A stretch of DNA of 48,079 nucleotides from Corallococcus praedator (GTDB lineage Bacteria > Myxococcota > Myxococcia > Myxococcales > Myxococcaceae), in contig NZ_RAWI01000025.1 of the NCBI RefSeq assembly GCF_003612125.1, forward strand, positions 1 through 48,079, written 5' to 3'. The notes beneath the pieces were generated by a model. That model saw only the letters and a program-made list of their open reading frames with translations. It was not told the origin of the DNA and made no database searches. Positions 16,184 to 23,982 of the stretch are shown here, piece after piece. Within the stretch, counting starts at the first letter, position 1; every line of letters starts with the position of its first letter. A program made the position numbers and the translations under genes.

Positions 16184-16355
16184 GGGGTGTGTGACTCCTC
16201 GGCGCGAAGGTGGGGGCGCCGGGGTCGGACGGGAAGCGTCCTGCGCCGGAAAATCATCCCGGCCGGAGGGCGGACGGGCGCGGAGTGTTCACCCCTGGGC
16301 GTGCGTCACTGCCTGTGTGGAGCACCAAGGTTCGCGTCGAAGCACAACGGGCGCT

Positions 16356-16826
16356 TCAAGCTTCTTCGTCAGGCAGGAGCGTGAGCAGAAGTTCGTCGTC
16401 GGGACCGAGCGGGCGCCATCCGGGCGGAGGTGGACGGGCGAGGAGGTCCATCATGATCTGCCGTGCTCGGGCCTGATGGGCTTCAGGGGTGTAGGCAATC
16501 CAGCCACTGAGTGCCTTGGCGACCGCGAAGCGGTTCGCGTCGTCCAGTACGGCGGGCCATCCAAGGGGGAGGTCCTGGGACAACATGCGCACAAGCACAT
16601 CGCGCTCGAAGCGCGTGACCTGTTTTCGCTGTTCCGCTTCGGCGAGCAGCCCGCTCAACACCTGGATCCCTGCGATGTCGTCCTTGCCCAGCTCTTCAGC
16701 CAGCGCCACCAGGGATGCGGTGGGGCGGGCCTTGGCAAAGGCGGTGAGCGAAGCGAAACCCCGCTCGCGGACCCGTTCATGCAGGCGAACCTTCCAGTTA
16801 CCCTGCCAGGAACGGCCGTCGGTCAT
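16356..16826 (-). CDS. Probable immunity protein for the SitA-like toxin
   Basis: A 156-residue, leucine-rich, all-helical-looking soluble protein (LVALAEELGKDDIAGIQVL, FERDVLVRMLSQDLPLGWP) with no signal peptide. Its ATG at 16826 overlaps the toxin stop as ATGA, the tight toxin-immunity coupling seen in M. xanthus sitA-sitI pairs. Proteins like this beside TIGR02269 lipoproteins are often labelled NUDIX hydrolase, but no Nudix box is visible here, so that label would be wrong. It should bind and block the C-terminal nuclease domain of the adjacent toxin in the cytoplasm of sibling cells. Assignment is from context. Confidence 0.65.
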   Translation of the reverse strand: MTDGRSWQGNWKVRLHERVRERGFASLTAFAKARPTASLVALAEELGKDDIAGIQVLSGLLAEAEQRKQVTRFERDVLVRMLSQDLPLGWPAVLDDANRFAVAKALSGWIAYTPEAHQARARQIMMDLLARPPPPGWRPLGPDDELLLTLLPDEEA

Positions 16827-18232
16827 CGTCGTCCTCCCCGAATGAAGTTCAGCGGAATGTCAGCTGCCTGCATATGCGCCGCGACGATGTTCAAGATCTC
16901 GTTTCGCGTCAACATCCGGCCGGCTGCGACTTCTGCGTCGCGAAGTTGACCCATGATCATCCGGTTCCACTCGCCGGCCCACGTGCGACCCAGGCGCCAG
17001 TTGCCCCCTCCGTGAATCGCCTCGTGGTGCGCCTCCTCCATCCGGACGCAGAACTGATCGATATCCATGGCGCCCTTGAAGCCGCGCCGCTCGAACCACT
17101 CCCGGTGTTCCCGCGGCAGGACGTGGTGCTTCGGCGCATCGGACATTCCAGCGCCTGCCCTGCCGGTCTCGTGCATGCCGCGAACCTCGGGGCTGTCGCC
17201 CAGCGCATCGCGCACGCCCTGGGGCAGGTCCCGGTTCGACTGGGCCATCATCACCTGACCTGCGTGGACGCGGATGGCGGAGCTGACGGCGGGGACGGAG
17301 ATGACGCCCGCCTGCACCAGCCTGCGCATCCTCTCCACCCATTCGGCGGAGACGACCACCCGTGTGCCCGTCATCACGCCGCCAGAACCCATCACGAGTC
17401 CCACGCCAAGCGTGGCGGGCGCCGAGGGAGGAAGCCTCGGCAGTGACATCTTCAGCGTGGAGACCAGGGTGAGCATCTCCATGAACTGCGCCACCGCGAT
17501 GACCTTGCCAGCGCGCTCCGTCGCCACGCGCGCTCCCTCCTGGATGGACTGGAACTCACGGGTGAGCTGCGCCATCACGCCGGGAAGCGCGCGGGCGGTG
17601 GCCTCCACCTGCCCGGGCTCCATCGAAGCGAGCGCCGTCATGGAGGGCTCAATCCATTTCTGCACGCGGTCCATGTCCACGAACAACTGCTCGGTCGCAT
17701 AGAACGGACACTGCGCTCGCACCGCCTCCGCGAGCCGGAGGAAGTCGAGCCACGCCGCGAGCAGCATGGCGCCGGACATGGCGGCCTGGAGCCGTGGCCC
17801 CGTCATCCGCAGCAGGCCCACCGCCATGTCCGCATCCCTGACGGCTTCAGAGGTGTCCGCCAGCAGCGCGACGCTCCCCTGTGCGCCGCGAAGCCAGGGC
17901 AACTGACTGGAGCCGTAGTCGGTGTAACGGGTGAACACGTCCCAGTCGCCGCGCGAATCCAGCTTCGACAACGCGCGGGCGATGCTGTCCGTGGAGCCCT
18001 TCACTTCGGCGACGGCCTCAAGGATCGCCTGCCGGGTCGGCGTCGCGTCCTGCCCACCCAGGTCCTCTTCAGGGGGCTGAGCCCGCGACCGTGGCTCCGG
18101 TGCCTCCACCGGAGGACCCGAAGCCACGTGCCGCGCATGGTTCAGCCGCATCCTCCGTCCGGGACCCGGCGATGGGGAAGCACATCCCGTGGCCAGCAGC
18201 ACCACGCTCAACACCAGGGCTCCTGCTCGCAT
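16823..18232 (-). CDS. SitA5-like (TIGR02269/DUF2380) lipoprotein polymorphic toxin
   Basis: A 469-residue lipoprotein. The N-terminus MRAGALVLSVVLLATGC ends in a lipobox with acylated C17; the +2 residue is Ala, so outer-membrane sorting is likely. The ATG at 18232 is set by this signal, though no strong ribosome-binding site is seen. The middle is helical with a hydrophobic stretch (TLGVGLVMGSGGVM). The C-terminal ~110 residues (KHHVLPREHREWFERRGF, then HEAIHGGGNW and EWNRMIMGQL) look like an HH-type nuclease fold of the TIGR02269 family. In M. xanthus such proteins are Sit toxins passed between kin by TraA/TraB outer-membrane exchange. No sitB-like gene is adjacent; a terminator separates it from the gene upstream. 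Confidence 0.78.
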   Translation of the reverse strand: MRAGALVLSVVLLATGCASPSPGPGRRMRLNHARHVASGPPVEAPEPRSRAQPPEEDLGGQDATPTRQAILEAVAEVKGSTDSIARALSKLDSRGDWDVFTRYTDYGSSQLPWLRGAQGSVALLADTSEAVRDADMAVGLLRMTGPRLQAAMSGAMLLAAWLDFLRLAEAVRAQCPFYATEQLFVDMDRVQKWIEPSMTALASMEPGQVEATARALPGVMAQLTREFQSIQEGARVATERAGKVIAVAQFMEMLTLVSTLKMSLPRLPPSAPATLGVGLVMGSGGVMTGTRVVVSAEWVERMRRLVQAGVISVPAVSSAIRVHAGQVMMAQSNRDLPQGVRDALGDSPEVRGMHETGRAGAGMSDAPKHHVLPREHREWFERRGFKGAMDIDQFCVRMEEAHHEAIHGGGNWRLGRTWAGEWNRMIMGQLRDAEVAAGRMLTRNEILNIVAAHMQAADIPLNFIRGGRR

Positions 18233-18267
18233 GGCCCAGGATGGCCTGTTCGCCGTGGCAAAGGACA

Positions 18268-18296
18268 GGGCCCCAGGGAGACACCCCGGGGCCCTT
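18268..18296 (-). terminator. Intrinsic terminator between the propeller-like gene and the Sit-like toxin
   Basis: AGGGCCCC (18268-18275) and GGGGCCCT (18289-18296) form a perfect 8-bp stem with a 13-base loop, 5 bases past the stop of the large minus-strand gene. Reading leftward it is followed by GTCCTTT. It isolates the two-gene unit 18301-23663 from the toxin-immunity pair. Confidence 0.6.
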
Positions 18297-18300
18297 GGAC

Positions 18301-21300
18301 TCACCAGGGCTGGAAGAGCTTCTGGGGGCCGTTCGGGTTGGCGTTGTTGTCCAGGAGCACGCTGGCCCACCGTGCCAGGTCGAAGGCGAGCGCGGTGCCT
18401 TCCGCCGCCACGGAGAAGAAGAGGATCTCCTCCTTGGCGGGAGAGGGAACGAAGCCCGCCAGGCCCTCCGACGTCACGCCCGAGTACCGGATGACGTTGG
18501 CGACGAACTTCTCCGTGTCCTGGGTGGGGGAGTGGTAGGGCGCCGGCCTGTCGCCGAACAAGAACTCGCCCCACTCCATCGCGTAGCTCACGACCGAAAG
18601 GCAGATGCCCACGATGCCCATGATGCCGAGCAGCCCGGCGTCCACCTTCTCCAACATCACCGCCGTGGCCTCCCACGCGGCGTCCTTGATGGGCACCCAG
18701 CTCATGAGGGCGCTCATGCTCGTGACCACGGCCTCCACCAGGTCGATCAACCAGACGATGCGGTCCACCGCCTGCTCGGCCCGGATGTCGTCGAAGGGGA
18801 AGGTCCCCATCACGGCCACCACCGTCGCGACCGCCTGGGCGGAGGTGACGAGCCGCCGCTTGATGCTGCCCTTCAGCAGCAGGTTCACATACAGGCAGGC
18901 CGAGTAGACGATGGAGGCGATCTCCGCGGCCCCGCCACCCACGATGGAATAGTCATAGGCCCTGGCGGGCACCGGCTTGCTGTCGGTCACCGACAGCATC
19001 AGCTTCGGCGCGGCCTGCGCGCTGATGGGCGCCTCCCCCGTCAACAACTTGTAGACAACCGTCAGGGGAATGGCCGCCAGCAGGCTGATGGCCCCCAGCA
19101 TCGTCAGGGTGCCCTCTCCCGTCAGCTTCTTGTAGAGCCAGGTCAGGACCGGGATGTTGAACGGACGCAGCAGCACGTCCTGGAGGATGGCCTGGGTGAC
19201 ATCCGCAATCACCGCGCACAGCCCCAGCAGCAGGTCCCTGACGGACCCCAGCAGCGCCTTCACGGCCTCCTTCGCGAGCACCTGCACCAGTCCATGCAGG
19301 GTGAAGGTTCCCTGCTGGAACATCGTCTGGAGGTCCTGGCAGATCTCCTGCACCGAGGCCCCGACATCCGAAAGGATGTTCCCCACCGTCTTGAGGAAGT
19401 CGGTGATGGCCTTCTCCACCGGATTGCCGGGCGCGTCCGACGTGCCGTCGGCGAAGCCTCCGTGGGCAATCTGATACGAGGAGAACGTCGCTCCGGGGCT
19501 GGTGTTGATGCAGGAGACGGCGGCTTGCTGGTCCGGCGTCGCCGTGCTCTGGGCCTGGGCGATGACTTGATCGGAAGACACATCCGGCATGCCCAGCGCC
19601 TTGGTGCAGACGGCGTCCCACTGGTCGATGAGCTTGTCGAAGAACGCGGTGATGCCCGGCTCCATGCCCACCAGCTTGCCTGCGATTCCGATCAGACCCG
19701 CCTGCGTCATCGCCTCCAGTGCCTTCTGGGTCGCGAGGATGTCATCCCACGCGAACAGGAAGCCGAGGAAGGCGATGATGTCTTCAACGAGCACCTTCAA
19801 CTGCGTGAACAGCCAGCTGATGAGCTGGAGCGCTTCCTTCAGGGTCCGGATGACGAACGTCACCACCTGCTCGCCAATCTTCACGAAGAACTGGAGCAGC
19901 GTCTTCGCCCCGCTGACGATGGGCTGCAGCACGTATTCGTAGACCACGCCCGCGGCGCTCTTGAGCGCCTGGAGCACGTCGCCCGCGGCCGTCTCGATGG
20001 CGTTGCCCACGTTGCCCAGCACGGAGAAGGACGTGGTGTGCGCCACCTTCATCGAAGGTGCGGGGGCGGCGCTCGGCTCCGTGGGCGCGGTGGAGCCGTC
20101 CGCGGGCAGGCTGCCCATGTTGTCCATCAACTGCTGGAGGGAGGCCTGCGCCTGCGCGACGAGGTTCGGGTCCACGCCGGCCGGAATCACCGGGGTGCCA
20201 TCCGGCTTCTTCCACTGGGACATGTCCCCGGATTGGAGCTTCTGGGCCAGGTTCGCCCGCAGCTCCACGCTGGGGTCGGCCGTCAGCACGCCCGACAGGA
20301 ACGGGGCGCTGAAGCGATACACGGGGGTGCCCACGTCGGACACCTTGTTGATGATGGTCACCGTGCCGCTGAAGTCCGTCTGCACCTGCACCCGCGTGCT
20401 GGTGTCCAGGTCCATCCAGTAGCCGTTCACCATCGCGCGGGTCCACTCGGAGGCATTCACGTCCACCGTCTGTCCGACGATGGCGGCGCCCTGCGCGTCG
20501 GTGAAGCGCACCACGGTGGTGTAGCAGGGGAACTCCTGCCCGTTCTGCTGCGTGGGCAACACCATGTCGGTGTTCTGCCAGGCGGACGTGCTGGGGTCCT
20601 GGAACAGGTAGGTGATGAGGCTGTTGTCCGTGGAGGACACGAACAGCTCATTGGTGGAGCGCTTCTGGTTGCGGCGCGCGGCCAGGTGCGCCACGTGCTC
20701 GCGCTGCTGGAGCGGCACGGACCAGCCGTCCGTCGCGCCCACGGCGTTGTTCAGGCTGAACAGCCGCTGGCTTGCATCCACAGCCCAGACGCTGACGCGC
20801 GAAGCATCCTGGTGGGCCAGCACCGCCGTGACGCCCGACAGCGCGTCCTGGGACGCGATGGCCAGCGCCGCGCTCTTGGCGTTCTTCAGGCCCGTGGAGG
20901 GAAACCACGACAGCCCGTCTCCACCCACGTACAGCGCGCTCAGGCCGCTGTGGGCGCGGTCCGCCAGCGCCCACAGGCAGCGCGCTCCGGCAGGTGCCTG
21001 CACCGACAGCGTGTGGCTGGTGGAGTTATGGTCCAGCAGGCTGGTGAAGGTCAGGCACCGCTTGCCGCTGGTGTCGTCGTACAGCGTCCAGGTGCCGCGG
21101 TACGTGTCCCCGGTGATGGAGGCCCTGGCCACCACCACGTCATGCAGCGTCTGCACGTCCTTGGGCGGCGCCCAGTTGATCCACGCGCTGGCCATGGCGC
21201 TCGTGGACGCGTCCACGAAGTAGCGTCCCGTGGTGCCGGAGCCGTTCTTCACCTCGGTGACCAGCAGCGGTGCTTCGCTGGCGTTCACGAAGTCACCCAG

Positions 21301-21753
21301 GATGAGCCGCTGGACGGGGGCGCCCGTGGGGCCGCCCTGGCGCTGGACCCAGGCCGCGTTGAGCGTGTTCCAGGGGCTGCCGTCGGTGGTGGGCGTCAGG
21401 GCGGGGGAGACGAACACGCGGCTGCCGCCCGCGCCGTCGTCCATCGCCACGGCGATGACAATCTCTCCCGCCACCGCCTGGACGACGGCGTAGCCCTGCA
21501 CGCTGCGGGTCGCGTCCGGGCTGAGCTCCACCTGGCGCCAGCCGGTGGTCACCGTGGTGTCGCGCAGCATCACCCACAGCGTCTTGCGGCTGGGGTCGGA
21601 GGTGGCCGCGCCCACGCTGAAGAGCAGCGGTGAGCCGCCCGCGTCCTCCGCGGCGGCGAGCGGGAACGCCGCGTCCACGGACGTGGCGGCCAGGTAGTTG
21701 GTCATCAAGCTGGAAGAGACAGACGCCGAACCGGTCAGGGTGTCCTGAGACAT
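18301..21753 (-). CDS. Large unrecognised protein: beta-propeller-like N-terminus and amphipathic helical C-terminus
   Basis: An 1150-residue protein of no family I recognise. Residues about 20-390 are beta-rich with repeated strand-turn units ending in W or F (LLFSVGAATSDPSRKTLWVM, LWALADRAHSGLSALYVG, VSVWAVDASQRLFSL), like a lectin-type beta-propeller. A short beta segment (400-480) and Pro/Ala linker follow. From about residue 560 the chain is long, amphipathic and hydrophobic helix (VYEYVLQPIVSGAKTLLQFF, QLISWLFTQLKVLVEDIIAF, MLGAISLLAAIPLTVVYKLL, LLGIMGIVGICLSVVSYAM), suggesting membrane insertion. No signal peptide. GGAG precedes the ATG at 21753. It lies 50 bases downstream of the aegerolysin/P47-like gene, and a pore-forming or insecticidal role is inference. 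Confidence 0.7.
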   Translation of the reverse strand: MSQDTLTGSASVSSSLMTNYLAATSVDAAFPLAAAEDAGGSPLLFSVGAATSDPSRKTLWVMLRDTTVTTGWRQVELSPDATRSVQGYAVVQAVAGEIVIAVAMDDGAGGSRVFVSPALTPTTDGSPWNTLNAAWVQRQGGPTGAPVQRLILGDFVNASEAPLLVTEVKNGSGTTGRYFVDASTSAMASAWINWAPPKDVQTLHDVVVARASITGDTYRGTWTLYDDTSGKRCLTFTSLLDHNSTSHTLSVQAPAGARCLWALADRAHSGLSALYVGGDGLSWFPSTGLKNAKSAALAIASQDALSGVTAVLAHQDASRVSVWAVDASQRLFSLNNAVGATDGWSVPLQQREHVAHLAARRNQKRSTNELFVSSTDNSLITYLFQDPSTSAWQNTDMVLPTQQNGQEFPCYTTVVRFTDAQGAAIVGQTVDVNASEWTRAMVNGYWMDLDTSTRVQVQTDFSGTVTIINKVSDVGTPVYRFSAPFLSGVLTADPSVELRANLAQKLQSGDMSQWKKPDGTPVIPAGVDPNLVAQAQASLQQLMDNMGSLPADGSTAPTEPSAAPAPSMKVAHTTSFSVLGNVGNAIETAAGDVLQALKSAAGVVYEYVLQPIVSGAKTLLQFFVKIGEQVVTFVIRTLKEALQLISWLFTQLKVLVEDIIAFLGFLFAWDDILATQKALEAMTQAGLIGIAGKLVGMEPGITAFFDKLIDQWDAVCTKALGMPDVSSDQVIAQAQSTATPDQQAAVSCINTSPGATFSSYQIAHGGFADGTSDAPGNPVEKAITDFLKTVGNILSDVGASVQEICQDLQTMFQQGTFTLHGLVQVLAKEAVKALLGSVRDLLLGLCAVIADVTQAILQDVLLRPFNIPVLTWLYKKLTGEGTLTMLGAISLLAAIPLTVVYKLLTGEAPISAQAAPKLMLSVTDSKPVPARAYDYSIVGGGAAEIASIVYSACLYVNLLLKGSIKRRLVTSAQAVATVVAVMGTFPFDDIRAEQAVDRIVWLIDLVEAVVTSMSALMSWVPIKDAAWEATAVMLEKVDAGLLGIMGIVGICLSVVSYAMEWGEFLFGDRPAPYHSPTQDTEKFVANVIRYSGVTSEGLAGFVPSPAKEEILFFSVAAEGTALAFDLARWASVLLDNNANPNGPQKLFQPW

Positions 21754-21803
21754 GAAAACTCCAAGAAGGGGTGGGGGATGCGCGGAGGGATGCGGGGCGG
21801 TGC

Positions 21804-23663
21804 TCAGCCCGGGAAGGACACGTCCACCTGGATGGCGCCATCCTTGTTGAAGACGAACTGGCTGTAGTCGTAGGCGCCGCCCATGGGCAGCACCACGCAG
21901 TCGGAGACGTCCAACTGGGTGGACGCGTTGTTCTTGAAGGTGTTGGCCAGGTTGGCCGCGAACTTCTGCGCCTTGTCCAGGATGCCGGCCTGCGGCGTGG
22001 TGGTGGTCCAGTTGAACAGCGCGTCCATCGCGTTGAACACCCAGCCGTCGATGGTCTTGTCCACCTCCGGCTCCGGCGCCTTGCCCAGCGTGATGTCCAC
22101 GCTCGTCACCAGCCTGCCGTCATTGCCGGCCTTCACCGTGATGAGCCCCGTCCACGGCTGCTGGTAGCGGGCCGTGCCCAGCCGGTCCTTCGCGCCCAGG
22201 GGATACTGGCTGACCTCGATGTCCACCTGGAACATCCCGTTCAGGCTCACGGTGCAGCGGTCGGTCTGGCTGGTGTTGGGCTGGGTGGTGAACACCACGC
22301 TCTCCGTGCCCAACGCGTACTGGTCCAGGCCGTTGTTGACCTCGAACCACTCGCCGCGCCCGTTGTTCTTGTTGCCATTGGTGCGCGAGCCGGAGCACTG
22401 GTAGGTGAGCGGGGCCACGCGCAGGATGCTCCCCGGAATGCCGCTGGCCTGGAGGATGGCGGGCAGCACCGTGGGCCGCAGGTAGCCCTCGCCAAACGTG
22501 TCCTGGCTCAGGAGCATCCGCGCCTTGGCTTCGGCGGGCGTTCCATCCGGATTGGTGGTGGAGGCCAGGGGCGCGTTGAACGCGAAGCGCGAGGCCCAGG
22601 TCGGTTCGGCGCGACCCCGGCTCATCATGCACATGTTCACGGAGCTGAAGTCCCCATTGGCGCTGTACTGCGTGGTGCGCTCGCGCACGAGCGTGGGCAC
22701 GATGCTGGCGGGGTTGCCCGAGGCCTGCACCGGGTACGCCACGTCCATGTGGCCGAACCCGGCCAGCCCGCCCTGGAGGGTGCTCTGCGCTGCCTGGCTG
22801 AGGGCCACGGCCGCGCCGCTGGCGGTGTTCACCACGCGCAGCGAGTGGAACAGCGAAGGCTGGGTCAGGTCGATGAACAGCCGGAACACGGAGTAGTGGG
22901 CCGACATCAGGGCCTGCACGTGGTCCTTCGCGTCCTGCTTCGCGACCAGCTGGGTCGGGTCGGTCACCTGCGCCTGGGACAGGTCCAGCGTCACGATGAC
23001 CGTGGTGCCCGACAGGGGCAGCGTCTTCTGGGAGCCGCCTTCCATGTACTGCAACGTCGCGGTGGTCAGCGGCAGGTGCACCTCCAACTGGGTCGTCTGG
23101 TTGTTCGGAACCGCCACGGTCGGATCCGCCAGCGCGGACACCGCCAGCTGGGACCAGCCGTCGTTGCCGACCGCCTGGGTGAAGCCGGGCGCGGTGACCT
23201 GGTGCTTGTAATAGAGCAGGGCGTGCAGCTGCTTGTTGATGAGGCCCACCGACAGGGCCCACACCAGGTCCCACTCATTGGGCGAGCGCGGGTGGAACTG
23301 CACGGTGTAGGTGGCGGCGTGGTTGTCACCGCTCGTATCCGTCGGGTTGGCGTCCACGGTCACGCACGTCGAACCCGATGTGCCGGTGTAGTGCTCCTCA
23401 TGCGCGGGGCCGCTGGCGAAGTCCCAGTAGAAGGAGAGGGGGACCTTCTCGTTCCCGGTCTCCAGCGAGTAGGTCACGGTGCCCTCGGGCCCTGGGGACA
23501 GGGAATTCTTCTGCTCGATCTTGAAGGTCGTGCTGGCGCCGTCCGCGATGCTGGCGGCGGGCGCGGAGCCGGAGAGCTGCCCGTCCTTGTAGTCAGGCGT
23601 GCCCCGGTTATCGATGGGGCAGCCGGAGCTGTTCTTGATGGTGAGGGTCGTCGAAAGGGTCAC
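21804..23663 (-). CDS. Aegerolysin-like plus TULIP/P47-like protein
   Basis: A 619-residue protein from a GTG at 23663. Residues 1-115 resemble aegerolysins, small lipid-binding beta-sandwiches: LTIKNSSGCPI at the start, then EGTVTYSLE and the FYWDFASG block matching the family's EGT...FYWD pattern. From about residue 118, NEWDLVWALSVGLINKQLH resembles the W-D-x-V-x-A-hydrophobic-IN opening of clostridial P47/TULIP-fold proteins, and the rest is strand-rich (LPLSGTTVIVTLDLSQAQV) to the C-terminus. The GTG start was picked because it opens the aegerolysin-like domain; the frame is open further upstream and the ribosome-binding site is poor, so the start is uncertain. No signal peptide. First gene of a two-gene unit with the propeller-like protein. 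Family matches are by eye. Confidence 0.6.
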   Translation of the reverse strand: MTLSTTLTIKNSSGCPIDNRGTPDYKDGQLSGSAPAASIADGASTTFKIEQKNSLSPGPEGTVTYSLETGNEKVPLSFYWDFASGPAHEEHYTGTSGSTCVTVDANPTDTSGDNHAATYTVQFHPRSPNEWDLVWALSVGLINKQLHALLYYKHQVTAPGFTQAVGNDGWSQLAVSALADPTVAVPNNQTTQLEVHLPLTTATLQYMEGGSQKTLPLSGTTVIVTLDLSQAQVTDPTQLVAKQDAKDHVQALMSAHYSVFRLFIDLTQPSLFHSLRVVNTASGAAVALSQAAQSTLQGGLAGFGHMDVAYPVQASGNPASIVPTLVRERTTQYSANGDFSSVNMCMMSRGRAEPTWASRFAFNAPLASTTNPDGTPAEAKARMLLSQDTFGEGYLRPTVLPAILQASGIPGSILRVAPLTYQCSGSRTNGNKNNGRGEWFEVNNGLDQYALGTESVVFTTQPNTSQTDRCTVSLNGMFQVDIEVSQYPLGAKDRLGTARYQQPWTGLITVKAGNDGRLVTSVDITLGKAPEPEVDKTIDGWVFNAMDALFNWTTTTPQAGILDKAQKFAANLANTFKNNASTQLDVSDCVVLPMGGAYDYSQFVFNKDGAIQVDVSFPG

Positions 23664-23982
23664 GGGCGGATCCAGGCAGGGGGGAGGGCACGCCGTGAAG
23701 CAGACCGCTGCGCTCACGGACGCGACGTCACCAACTGCAAGGCCAGGACCACGCCGTGCTCCACTGCGAACACCCGCGGCTTCCTTCGCTTCCTTCCGGT
23801 GTCCTGCGTTCTGCTGGAACGCGCCTGCGTCGAGCCACGCGCGGCCTGCTTGCGCGCTTATTCCCACGAAGCCTGCAAGCAGCTTCCCGTCCTCCACCGC
23901 ACGCGCGTGGCCCCGGAGGGTTTCCACTCCGGGAGGCACCTCCCTATCGTCAGGAACACCCCACCCACGATGGAGCGGACGC
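23664..23982 (+). other. Divergent intergenic region without a supportable gene
   Basis: Between the leftward aegerolysin/P47-like gene and the rightward prpE. It must hold promoters for both, but no clear -35/-10 pair is seen. CCCGGAG (23912-23918) and CTCCGGG (23927-23933) form a perfect 7-bp hairpin about 50 bases before prpE. The reading frame of the leftward gene stays open across most of this stretch, so that gene could start further right than annotated. Confidence 0.5.

Noticed and set aside
16356..16826. NUDIX hydrolase, a label commonly given to genes next to such lipoproteins
   Set aside because: No Nudix box (GX5EX7REUXEEXGU) can be found in the 156 residues; immunity protein fits the context better.
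18091..21633. An 1180-residue plus-strand open frame opposite the propeller-like gene
   Set aside because: Extremely rich in His, Gly, Arg and Val with no hydrophobic core pattern; a shadow frame caused by high GC at third codon positions of the minus-strand gene.
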